This document shows, in pieces, positions 1 to 6,136 of a stretch of 7,921 bases of DNA; position 1 is the first letter of the stretch; every line of letters starts with the position of its first letter. The position numbers were made by a program, and so were the translations under genes. This DNA comes from DASQBT01 sp049578545. GTDB taxonomy: Bacteria; Pseudomonadota; Gammaproteobacteria; Burkholderiales; Thiobacillaceae. The DNA lies in contig JBAUMF010000074.1 of NCBI GenBank assembly GCA_049578545.1, positions 1-7,921 on the forward strand. Reading direction: 5' to 3'. The notes under the pieces are model-generated. The model saw only the letters and a list, made by a program, of their open reading frames with translations, ran no database searches and was not told the DNA's origin.

Positions 1-127
1 AGCGTCGCGCCCGTGGCTTCACGCGCCTGTCCACGATCAAGACCGTCATCTTCCTGATCGTCGGCAAACTCGACTTCCATGCGGTCAACCCTCATGCCCG
101 GCAACCCACTTGAAATTCAACAGAGCC
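1..127 (+). mobile_element. Right (3') end of an insertion sequence, probably ISL3 family; rest lies outside the window
   Basis: The stretch holds the end of a transposase frame (3-113) followed by a short terminal region that ends at about base 127. Read inward from the PIN-gene side, the terminus begins GGCTCTGTTGAATTTC; ISL3-family inverted repeats commonly begin GGCTCT, which fits. The boundary is placed where the PIN protein stops resembling its family. The 8 bases next to the end (128-135, ACTATTGA) are the candidate for one copy of an 8-bp target duplication, the size known for ISL3. The other end, the second inverted repeat and the second duplication copy are outside the window, so the exact boundary is inferred. 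Confidence 0.65.
3..113 (+). CDS. Transposase, C-terminal 36 residues only (ISL3-like)
   Basis: An open frame enters from the left edge and stops at TGA 111-113. Its 36 codons read RRARGFTRLSTIKTVIFLIV then a GKLDF-x-x-VNPH segment. From memory this arrangement (ARG[FY]...T.I[FY]L..GKLDF...NP) closes the DDE transposases of one ISL3 branch; I could not run a search. The catalytic residues lie upstream, outside the window, so whether the enzyme is active cannot be judged. The stop codon falls 14 nt before the inferred end of the element, as is usual for compact insertion sequences. The gene runs convergently into the PIN gene, and the two frames overlap at 92-113. Confidence 0.6.
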   Translation, partial: RRARGFTRLSTIKTVIFLIVGKLDFHAVNPHARQPT

Positions 128-631
128 ACTATTGAAGAAATCGCTCTCTAGAAGAGGGGTTAATGCGTAGAGACTGACCTCCTCTATATTGGGAAGTTGA
201 ACAGAAACCTGTTCATGCAAACGCCGCAGCCAGTCCTCGGCGGTTTGGATGGTATATACGCGGCTGCCGAGTCCTCGCGCCCTAGCCTTGTCGTGAATGC
301 CACGATCTTGTGTAACTAACGCATGGGCTGCATCACATTCAAGGGCGAAGAGAATCTCGTGATCGGATGCGTCATTTGCCTTCGTATCAGATGTGTTCCA
401 CGGACAAAGAAGCCGATCCTGCAATCGGGTGTATTGCCGAAGTCGAGCCAATGTTTCCCGGCGACGTACCAGATTGGTGTCTCTTTGGATGTCATCTTCT
501 GATGCGGGGTGATAAACAAGCTGGTGCCCATGTTCGTGGGCCAGCCGAACGAAGTTTGCAAGGCTTCCAATCAGAGGAATTTGTGAATCCTCTAATGGGA
601 GCAGGATGTTCGTGTCGAGAAGAAAGCGCAT
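92..631 (-). pseudogene. PIN-domain nuclease-like protein, 3' end truncated by an insertion sequence
   Basis: The 179-residue frame starts with MRFLLDTNILLPLE, a typical PIN-fold first strand with the acidic metal ligand D6. Further acidic positions are E45/D47, D90 (SDHEIL) and D109 (VTQDRGI). These support a Mg2+/Mn2+-dependent ribonuclease fold. Residues 1-168 are chromosomal; from G169 the frame reads into the insertion-sequence terminus, giving an 11-residue artificial tail and a stop. Relatives that I recall carry on past the LxESDFF segment, some into an acetyltransferase-like domain, so the native protein was probably considerably longer. The start ATG lies 11 nt after the prfB stop, with only a weak GGGATG-like ribosome site. 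No small antitoxin gene lies beside it, so it does not look like a VapBC toxin. The gene looks more AT-rich than prfB, hinting at acquisition. The PIN core might still fold; function is unknown. Confidence 0.75.
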
Positions 632-642
632 ACATCCCGCGG

Positions 643-1747
643 CTACACGCCCTGTTTCAGGCTGGCCTGGATGAATTCATCCAGATCGCCGTCGAGCACC
701 TTTTGTGTATTGGATATTTCCACGTTGGTGCGCAAATCCTTGATGCGGGAATTGTCGAGCACATAGCTGCGAATCTGGTGACCCCAGCCCACGTCGGATT
801 TGCCTGCTTCCAGCTTGTCCTGCTCGGCCTGGCGCTTGCGCATTTCCGCCTCGTACAGGCGCGACTTGAGCATGGCCATGGCTTCCGCCTTGTTGCGATG
901 CTGGGAGCGGTCGTTCTGGCACTGCACGACGATGTTGGTGGGAAGGTGGGTGATGCGCACGGCGGAGTCGGTCTTGTTGATGTGCTGTCCGCCCGCGCCG
1001 CTGGCCCGGTAGGTGTCAATGCGAAGATCGGCAGGGTTGATGTCAATTTCGAAGGATTCGTCGATTTCTGGATACACGAACACGCTGGCAAAACTGGTGT
1101 GGCGTCCGCCGGATGAGTCGAAGGGTGACTTGCGCACCAGGCGGTGCACCCCGGTTTCCGTGCGCAGCATGCCGTAAGCGTATTCGCCCTCGACCTTGAT
1201 GGTGGCGGACTTGATGCCGGCCACCTCGCCCTCGGACAGTTCCAGCACGTCGGATTTGAAGCCTTTGCGTTCGCAGTATTTGAGGTACTGCCGCAGCAGC
1301 ATGGAAGCCCAGTCCTGCGCTTCGGTGCCGCCCGCGCCAGCCTGGATGTCGACGAAACAGTTGTTGGGGTCCGCCGGGTTGCTGAACATGCGGCGGAATT
1401 CCATGTCGCTGACCCGGCTCTCCAGATTGGCGACATCCGCCTGCAGCGCGGTCAGCGTGTCCTCGTCATTTTCCAGGCGGGCGAGGTCAAACAATTCCCT
1501 GGTGTCGGCGATGTCCTGGCGGATTTCTTCCAGGTTCAGGACAACGCCTTCAAGCAGTTTCTTCTCACGGCCGATTTCCTGGGCGCGCCTGGGGTCGTTC
1601 CACAGGGCCGGGTCTTCGGTCAGCCGGTTGACCTCGTCGAGACGGTTTTTCTTGCCTTCGTAGTCAAAGATACCCCCGGAGTTCATGGCTGCGGGCAGCC
1701 ATGCCGGTCAGGCTGGATTCAATCTGGTTGAGGGTTTCGGCTTCCAT
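643..1747 (-). CDS. prfB: Peptide chain release factor 2 (RF2), expressed through a programmed +1 frameshift
   Basis: RF2 recognises UGA and UAA stop codons on the ribosome and triggers peptide release. Translation starts at ATG 1747 (MEAETLNQIESS...) and runs 27 codons to an in-frame TGA (1666-1664). A +1 slip at CTT TGA C joins it to the long second frame (DYEGKK...), giving a 367-residue protein, the normal RF2 length. Residues 207-209 are SPF, the stop-codon-reading tripeptide of RF2 (RF1 has PxT). Residues 252-254 are the catalytic GGQ in YRASGAGGQH; the residue corresponding to E. coli position 246 is alanine. No other in-frame start exists upstream because a TAA precedes it. A first-pass gene call would wrongly begin at ATG 1686. 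The gene has its own likely promoter and no obvious Shine-Dalgarno sequence. The prfB neighbour lysS is absent; a PIN gene is there instead. Confidence 0.97.
1663..1679 (-). promoter_or_regulatory. prfB: prfB programmed +1 frameshift site
   Basis: On the coding strand the site reads CGGGGGTATCTTTGAC. It contains the slippery CTT codon, the in-frame UGA followed by C (a poor termination context), and a G-rich Shine-Dalgarno-like stretch just upstream that pairs with 16S rRNA and pushes the ribosome forward. When RF2 is scarce, termination at UGA is slow and the ribosome slips +1 to read GAC (Asp28), so RF2 controls its own synthesis. The classical E. coli signal begins AGGGGG; here the first base is C. 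Confidence 0.95.
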
Positions 1748-1771
1748 GATGTGCAGGTCGGAAAAGTGCTG

Positions 1772-1780
1772 ATTTTAGCA
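1772..1780 (-). promoter_or_regulatory. Likely prfB promoter: extended -10 element
   Basis: On the coding strand the element reads TGCTAAAAT, that is a TGn extension plus TAAAAT (5 of 6 matches to TATAAT). It ends 24 nt before the prfB ATG at 1747, giving a predicted 5' leader of roughly 18 nt. I see no good -35 hexamer at 16-18 nt spacing, which extended -10 promoters tolerate. This would let prfB be transcribed independently of the recJ-membrane protein pair. It is called from pattern only. Confidence 0.45.
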
Positions 1781-1865
1781 TTTCCGAACATCGCATTGGA
1801 CGGCTTGACGCAGGGTGTGGCAGAGGGCTTCAAGCCAATTACCAGCACCATGCCCATGAAGACCT

Positions 1866-1896
1866 GCAGAGGCCAGACATTGGGTGACGCCTCTGC
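1866..1896 (-). terminator. Stem-loop directly after the MgtC/DUF4010 gene
   Basis: GCAGAGGC (1866-1873) and GCCTCTGC (1889-1896) form a perfect 8-bp stem with a 15-nt loop. It begins 1 nt past the stop codon of the membrane-protein gene. An outer GAAG/CTTC pairing could extend the stem across a bulge. There is no T-run on either strand, so it is not a canonical intrinsic terminator. It could be a rho-associated end, an mRNA 3'-end stabiliser or a pause site. Confidence 0.4.
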
Positions 1897-1897
1897 T

Positions 1898-3172
1898 TCA
1901 ACTGAACGTATAAGAAACCGCCCAGGCCAGGCCAAGTCCCAGTGCAATGGCGCCCATGCCTGCAATGGCATGGCGTGCCACGTTCCAGCCGGCGATGGTC
2001 CATACCAGGGCGGACTTGAAAACCAGGTTGGAGATGAACGCGAGGATGATGGCGAACGTGGCAGCCTCAATTTGCACCTTGCCAAGATTGAACAGCCGCA
2101 GCGTGGAGAGCGTGATGGCATCCACGTCGGTCAGTCCGGCAACGGAAGCGACCGCATACAGTCCACGCGGGCCCGCCAGATCCGCCAGCCACGCCGACGC
2201 CAGCAGCACGCCGGCATACAGGGCGCCGAACGTAAGTGCAGTGCGGATTTCCGTGGGGTTCGACAGCACCAGTTCAGGGGCCTCTCCCATGGGCTTGAAC
2301 TTGCGCAGGCCATACCAGGCAGCCAGGGTCCCGGTTACCAGGCCTGTGGCCAGGATGGGGGCAAGTTTTGCAAGTGCCGGGACTGACAGGACACCGACGA
2401 GTACGGCGAGCCTGGCCAGTACGACCAGGTTGGCCAGCACGATCACGATGACAGCCAGTCGAGCCAATGCTTCATTCTGTTTGCTGTGACGGGAGAACGA
2501 CAAGGTGGTGGCAGTGGAGGAAACCAGCCCGCCGAGCAGGCCAATCAGGATGGTGCCGCGTTTCTGCCCGGCAATACGAAAGGCGGCGTAGCCTGCCAGA
2601 CTCAGGCCGGATATGAGCAGGACCATCCACCAGATCTGGTGAGGATTGAGCGCGCCGTAAGGTCCATAGCCATGATTGGGCAGCAAAGGAAGCACGATCA
2701 GTGAGAGCACCGCGAATTGGAGAATGGAAATCAGGTCCCGCCGCGTGAGGCTCTGCGTGATGCCGTGCAGTTCGGTCTTGAAATACAGCAGCACGGTTGA
2801 GGCGATGCCCAGCATTACAGCCAGGCGAATTTCACCGAACCAGCATAGAACCCCGAGCCCATAACACACCAGCATGGCGCCCACCGTGGTCGTACCGGGG
2901 TCGCCCTGTTTGTCCGGCTGACGAAAATAGGCGGCGATGATCATCACCCCCACCAGGAACAGGCCCACGGCGACGAGCCATGGCGAGGCTGTCTCTTGCC
3001 CCAGTTGTGCAGCCATTACGCCGAACAGGGCCACCAGCGCAAAGGTTCTGAGGCCGGCCCTGGCCGAGGGGTTGCGTTCGCGTTCCAGTCCCATGAGCAA
3101 GCCGATGGCCAGCGCAGTGCCGTAGCGCAGCAATACTTCAAGGTCGGGAACTGTCCAGTCAGACGGGTTCAT
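1898..3172 (-). CDS. MgtC/SapB-DUF4010 family inner-membrane protein
   Basis: The 424-residue protein is strongly hydrophobic, with about ten or more predicted membrane segments. Its N-terminal part (about 10-140) has the MgtC/SapB signature GLLMGLERERNP followed by AGLRTFALVALFG (residues 24-51). The C-terminal part (about 180-410) matches DUF4010, with GGLVSSTATTLSFSR (214-228) and AGLTDVDAITLS (345-356). MgtC relatives are linked to growth in low magnesium and control of the F1Fo ATPase, but the long MgtC-DUF4010 fusions have no settled function, so none is assigned. Its ATG overlaps the recJ stop in an ATGA arrangement, which implies one transcript and translational coupling. No magnesium-sensing leader is possible because the start sits inside recJ. 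A stem-loop follows the stop. The family assignment is firm; the substrate is unknown. Confidence 0.88.
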   Translation of the reverse strand: MNPSDWTVPDLEVLLRYGTALAIGLLMGLERERNPSARAGLRTFALVALFGVMAAQLGQETASPWLVAVGLFLVGVMIIAAYFRQPDKQGDPGTTTVGAMLVCYGLGVLCWFGEIRLAVMLGIASTVLLYFKTELHGITQSLTRRDLISILQFAVLSLIVLPLLPNHGYGPYGALNPHQIWWMVLLISGLSLAGYAAFRIAGQKRGTILIGLLGGLVSSTATTLSFSRHSKQNEALARLAVIVIVLANLVVLARLAVLVGVLSVPALAKLAPILATGLVTGTLAAWYGLRKFKPMGEAPELVLSNPTEIRTALTFGALYAGVLLASAWLADLAGPRGLYAVASVAGLTDVDAITLSTLRLFNLGKVQIEAATFAIILAFISNLVFKSALVWTIAGWNVARHAIAGMGAIALGLGLAWAVSYTFS

Positions 3173-4857
3173 GATTCCCAGTGATGCAGCTTGAGCTGAA
3201 TGGCCACAGCGCCATTGAACTCGTTGATCATGGGCGCGTAGATGCCCAGGAAGCGTTCCGGTAGGAGTTCAGTCCTGAAGAACGCCAGCATAGTGTGACG
3301 CTGTTGTCCCAATTCCACGGTCAATCTGAGGTGTTTTTCGCCGACGACTTTCTGGCTCGTCACCTTGAACTGCCCCTCGAACAGCGGAGCGGGGAAGCCT
3401 TGTCCCCATACGCCGCTTTCCATGCTGCGGGCAAAGTCAAGATTCAGTTCTTCGGCATTCAGCTCGCCGTCCGTTTCAATGATTTCTTCCAGATCTTCTG
3501 GAGAGAGCCATTCCTTTGCCACGCTTTCAAATGCAGCCTGAAACTCCGTGAAGCGATTGGCGTCGAGGGTCAGCCCCGCTGCCATGGCATGGCCGCCAAA
3601 TTTGTTCATCAGGCCGGGGTGCTTGCGATCGACCCAGTCAAGCGCGTCGCGAAGGTGCAGGGCAGGAATCGAACGGCCGGAACCTTTCAGTTCACCATCT
3701 TCTCCGGGTGCAAATGCAATCACCGGCCGGTGATGCTGTTCCTTGATGCGGGAGGCCAGAATGCCCACCACGCCTGCATGCCAATCCGGGTGAAAAACCG
3801 CAATTCCGTGCTTGTCTGTGCAGTCCACTTCGGACAGTTGCGACAAGGCCTGCGCCTGCATGTCTGCCTCGATTTCCTTGCGCGACTGATTGAGATCATG
3901 CAATTGCCGGGCAAGGGGCAGAGCACGGTCCAGGCTTGGTGCGAGCAGGCATTCGATGCCCACGCTCATGTCGTCAAGCCGCCCGGCCGCATTGAGACGC
4001 GGCCCCAGCATGAAGCCCAGATCGAAGACACTTGCCTTTCTGCAATCACGCCCGGAAACCTGGAACAGGGCCTGAATTCCGGGGCAGCCCATCCCGGATC
4101 GAATGCGCTCGAGCCCCTGCGTGACGAAGATCCGGTTATTGGCATCCAGCTTCACCACATCGGCAACGGTGCCCAGGGCGACCCGGTCGAGCAGAGCACG
4201 CAGGTCGGGCTCCGGTTTCTCCTTGTATGTGCCGCGCCTGCGCAATTCGGCTCTAAGCGCGGCCAGCACATAAAACATGACGCCCACTCCTGCCACGTTC
4301 TTGCTCGGGAATGAACAGCCCGGCTGATTGGGATTGACGATGGCGGCAGCGTCCGGAAGTTGATCGCCCGGAAGATGATGGTCGGTGACATATACTGGGA
4401 TGCCCAGCTGGTTGGCGGCGTCGACACCGGCAATTGCGGCAATGCCGTTGTCCACAGTGATCAGCAGGTCCGGTGCCAGGCGTGCCGCTTCTTCCATGAT
4501 GGCAGGGGAGAGGCCGTAGCCATGCTTCATCCGGTTGGGCACAAGGAAATCAGCCTGGGCGCCCATCTGGCGCAGGCCTGCGATGCCTATGGCGCAGGCG
4601 GTGGCGCCGTCCGCGTCGTAGTCGGCGACGATCAGCATGCGGGCCTCAGCCTCGATGGCATCCGCAAGATCGACAGCCGTCTGCTGTATGCCTTTCAGGC
4701 TTTCAAACGGCAGAAGACTGCCGAGCCGGGCCTGGGTTTCTTCCACGGAAGCGACCCCGCGGGCTGCATACAGTCGGGCCAGGGTGGGGGAGACGCCTTG
4801 CTTGACCAGGCTCTGCAAAACAATGGGGTCAATGGGGCGAGGCTGTATTTTAAGCAT
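3169..4857 (-). CDS. recJ: Single-stranded-DNA-specific 5'-3' exonuclease RecJ
   Basis: RecJ degrades single-stranded DNA 5' to 3' in RecF-pathway recombination, mismatch repair and base-excision repair in the cytoplasm. The 562-residue length is normal. DHH-superfamily motifs appear in order: DYDADG (79-84), VDNG (135-138), TDHH (158-161) and AGVGVMF (189-195), which supply the Mn2+ ligands. GPRLNAAGR lies at 285-293, and the DHHA1 part follows with GSGR (392-395) and GGHAMAAGL (421-429). A C-terminal OB-like region completes the protein. All key residues are present, so the enzyme should be active. The ATG at 4857 lacks a recognisable Shine-Dalgarno sequence; a TAGAAT hexamer ends only 7 nt before it, so the transcript may have almost no leader. 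The start is divergent from arsR with 53 bp between the two start codons. The stop overlaps the membrane-protein gene by 4 nt. Confidence 0.97.
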   Translation of the reverse strand: MLKIQPRPIDPIVLQSLVKQGVSPTLARLYAARGVASVEETQARLGSLLPFESLKGIQQTAVDLADAIEAEARMLIVADYDADGATACAIGIAGLRQMGAQADFLVPNRMKHGYGLSPAIMEEAARLAPDLLITVDNGIAAIAGVDAANQLGIPVYVTDHHLPGDQLPDAAAIVNPNQPGCSFPSKNVAGVGVMFYVLAALRAELRRRGTYKEKPEPDLRALLDRVALGTVADVVKLDANNRIFVTQGLERIRSGMGCPGIQALFQVSGRDCRKASVFDLGFMLGPRLNAAGRLDDMSVGIECLLAPSLDRALPLARQLHDLNQSRKEIEADMQAQALSQLSEVDCTDKHGIAVFHPDWHAGVVGILASRIKEQHHRPVIAFAPGEDGELKGSGRSIPALHLRDALDWVDRKHPGLMNKFGGHAMAAGLTLDANRFTEFQAAFESVAKEWLSPEDLEEIIETDGELNAEELNLDFARSMESGVWGQGFPAPLFEGQFKVTSQKVVGEKHLRLTVELGQQRHTMLAFFRTELLPERFLGIYAPMINEFNGAVAIQLKLHHWES

Positions 4858-4863
4858 GGATCA

Positions 4864-4869
4864 ATTCTA
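4864..4869 (-). promoter_or_regulatory. Possible recJ -10 box
   Basis: On the recJ strand, TAGAAT (5 of 6 matches to TATAAT) ends 7 nt before the recJ ATG, which would place transcription start at or next to the A of ATG. I could not find a convincing -35 at normal spacing; that position overlaps the start of the arsR operator region. Considered weak, but no better promoter fits in the short divergent gap. Confidence 0.3.
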
Positions 4870-4875
4870 ACGGCC

Positions 4876-4904
4876 TTGACATGTTTCGTTATTTCGATAA
4901 ATAT
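4876..4904 (+). promoter_or_regulatory. Promoter of the arsenic operon
   Basis: A perfect -35 hexamer TTGACA lies at 4876-4881. At 17-nt spacing the -10 is AAATAT (4899-4904), or TAAATA (4898-4903) at 16 nt; both are weak -10 matches partly compensated by the ideal -35. The predicted transcription start is about 4911, the A of the proposed arsR ATG. The -10 lies inside the ArsR operator palindrome, the usual layout for repression by steric exclusion of RNA polymerase. Confidence 0.65.
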
Positions 4905-4908
4905 CGAA
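4893..4908 (+). promoter_or_regulatory. ArsR operator palindrome
   Basis: TTCGATA (4893-4899) and TATCGAA (4902-4908) are exact inverted complements separated by AA. A 7-2-7 AT-rich palindrome with TTCG/CGAA arms overlapping the -10 region, immediately before arsR, is what is expected for an ArsR/SmtB-family dimer. It ends 2 nt before the arsR ATG. Arsenite binding to ArsR should release it. Confidence 0.75.
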
Positions 4909-4910
4909 TC

Positions 4911-5243
4911 ATGGAAATTCATGAAGCAGTCCATGCCTTGTCCTCGCTGGCCCACGAAACACGGCTGGGAGTTTTTCGCCTGCTGGTCCAGGCGGGTCTG
5001 GAGGGCATGGCTGTGGGCCAGATAGGCGAAACCCTGGCAGTGGCAGCGCCGACCCTGTCCTTCCATCTCAAGGAATTGGCCCACGCCGGATTGATCCTCA
5101 ACCGTCAGGAGGGCCGCTTCATCTATTACCGTGCCAACTACGATGCGATGAACACGTTGCTGGCCTACCTCACCGAGAACTGCTGTCAGGGCGAAGCATG
5201 TTCGCCGGTTGCTGCCTGCAAACCGAAAGGAAAAAGATCATGA
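4911..5243 (+). CDS. arsR: Arsenic-responsive repressor ArsR (ArsR/SmtB family)
   Basis: The 110-residue protein has a winged helix-turn-helix: HALSSLAHETRLGVFRLL near the start, recognition helix APTLSFHLKELAHAG (46-60) and wing QEGRFIYYRA (66-75). The E. coli-type ELCVCDL arsenite site in the helix before the HTH is missing. Instead there is a C-terminal cluster Cys91-Cys92-x4-Cys97 plus Cys103. This resembles the C-terminal arsenite site known from Acidithiobacillus ferrooxidans ArsR. An upstream in-frame ATG at 4881 would add ten residues, but it overlaps the -35 box and lies upstream of the predicted transcription start, and family members begin near MEIHEAVHAL, so 4911 is chosen. No Shine-Dalgarno fits before 4911, suggesting leaderless translation. 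The stop overlaps the next gene (ATGA), and expression should be self-repressed. Confidence 0.9.
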   Translation: MEIHEAVHALSSLAHETRLGVFRLLVQAGLEGMAVGQIGETLAVAAPTLSFHLKELAHAGLILNRQEGRFIYYRANYDAMNTLLAYLTENCCQGEACSPVAACKPKGKRS

Positions 5244-5716
5244 AACGTTTTCATGTCCATGTGGGAGTGACAGACCTCTCATCCGCCATCACGTTTTATT
5301 CCAGGCTCTTCGATGCCCAGCCAGCGGTGGTGGAGAACGATTACGCCAAGTGGATGCTGGAAGAGCCGCGCCTCAATTTCGCCATTTCGACCCGGTCGGG
5401 CGGGAATGGCCTGGATCATCTTGGCTTCCAGGCCGAAAACGAGGAAGAACTGAACGTCCTGCACCAGAGAGTGGACGCAGCAAAAGGCCCGGTCATTGAA
5501 CAGAAAGGCGCGGCCTGCTGCTACGCAGAATCGGACAAGTACTGGACTCTCGATCCCGCCGGCATTGCCTGGGAAAGCTTCCACACTCTCGGCCGTGTAC
5601 CGGTATTCGGCGAAAAGGCCGCGGAGGGCACCGCATGCTGCGCACCCATGCAGACTCAGGTCTCGTTCGCACAGCTGCAACAGGATTTGTCACGGACCAA
5701 GCAAGCGGAAGAATAA
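5240..5716 (+). CDS. arsI: ArsI/CadI-family metalloenzyme (carbon-arsenic lyase)
   Basis: The 158-residue protein is a glyoxalase/vicinal-oxygen-chelate fold. ArsI enzymes use Fe(II) and O2 to cleave the C-As bond of trivalent methylarsenite and aromatic arsenicals, releasing As(III). Likely metal ligands are H5 (RFHVHVGV), H60 (LDHLGF) and E112 (AWESF). Vicinal C93-C94 in AACCYAESDKYW match the substrate-binding pair of ArsI. A second pair, C133-C134, lies near the tail; the M. tuberculosis CadI tail also carries one. The ATG at 5240 overlaps the arsR stop and has AAGGAA 7 nt upstream; an in-frame ATG at 5198 inside arsR is less likely. The place between arsR and arsC supports an arsenic role. 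CadI relatives are cadmium-induced with unproven chemistry, so cadmium handling is the alternative. Confidence 0.87.
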   Translation: MKRFHVHVGVTDLSSAITFYSRLFDAQPAVVENDYAKWMLEEPRLNFAISTRSGGNGLDHLGFQAENEEELNVLHQRVDAAKGPVIEQKGAACCYAESDKYWTLDPAGIAWESFHTLGRVPVFGEKAAEGTACCAPMQTQVSFAQLQQDLSRTKQAEE

Positions 5717-5718
5717 TC

Positions 5719-6129
5719 ATGTCAGAGAAGACAGTGCTGGTGCTGTGCACCGGTAATTCCTGCCGTTCGCAAATGGCTGAGGTGATTCTCAATCACGACC
5801 TGGCCGGTCAGGTCAAGGCGCTTTCTGCCGGGACCCGCCCGCAACCCCAGGTGGCGGAGGGCGCCATCGCTGCGCTGAAGGAAGCAGGCCTGCCAACCGA
5901 AGCGCTTCACCCAAAGGACGTGGATGCCGTGATAAACGAGGCCATCGACCTGGTCGTGACCGTCTGCGATAACGCCAGGGAGACCTGCCCGGTGTTTCCT
6001 CGCCCGGTAAGATCCATTCATCTGCCTTTCCATGACCCACACGGCGAGCCGCTGGAGTCATTTATGACGGTGCGTGACGACATTCGTGCACGATTGATTC
6101 CCGCTGTGCGCAAAGCGCTTGATCTCTAG
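5719..6129 (+). CDS. arsC: Arsenate reductase, thioredoxin-coupled (low-molecular-weight phosphatase fold)
   Basis: This cytoplasmic enzyme reduces As(V) to As(III). The 136-residue protein opens with VLVLCTGNSCRSQMAE, the CX5R phosphate-binding loop with nucleophile C10 and R16. The redox pair is C83 and C90 in VTVCDNARETCPVFP. The C10/C83/C90 set matches the S. aureus pI258-type triad, recycled by thioredoxin rather than glutaredoxin. DPH (106-108) in LPFHDPHGEP supplies the general acid of the phosphatase fold. All catalytic residues are intact. The ATG lies 2 nt after the arsI stop, with GGAAGA 6 nt upstream, so it is part of the operon. An upstream in-frame ATG at 5635 within arsI is rejected. 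Its product As(III) is the Acr3 substrate. Confidence 0.95.
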   Translation: MSEKTVLVLCTGNSCRSQMAEVILNHDLAGQVKALSAGTRPQPQVAEGAIAALKEAGLPTEALHPKDVDAVINEAIDLVVTVCDNARETCPVFPRPVRSIHLPFHDPHGEPLESFMTVRDDIRARLIPAVRKALDL

Positions 6130-6136
6130 GAGTGTC

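Noticed and set aside
92..631. VapC toxin of a VapBC pair
   Set aside because: The protein is longer than usual VapC proteins, has a different C-terminal region, and no antitoxin gene is adjacent; the upstream gene is prfB.
367..1116. Long + strand open frame (249 codons)
   Set aside because: It lies antisense over the PIN gene and prfB, has no family features, and prfB motifs on the other strand are decisive.
1144..1731. Long + strand open frame antisense to prfB
   Set aside because: It is a GC-driven shadow of prfB and no recognisable domain is present.
1866..1896. Intrinsic terminator for the recJ transcript
   Set aside because: The stem is strong but no T-run follows on either strand, so it is recorded only as a stem-loop of uncertain role.
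1748..1897. Possible small gene between the membrane protein gene and prfB
   Set aside because: The minus-strand frame crossing it runs from inside the membrane-protein gene into prfB and looks like a shadow; the stretch instead holds a stem-loop and the prfB promoter.
3295..4314. 339-codon + strand open frame
   Set aside because: It is antisense to recJ, whose DHH motifs are all intact; the translation has no recognisable domain.
4881..4910. Upstream ATG of arsR adding ten residues
   Set aside because: It overlaps the -35 box and lies upstream of the predicted transcription start, and the extra residues are translated operator sequence.
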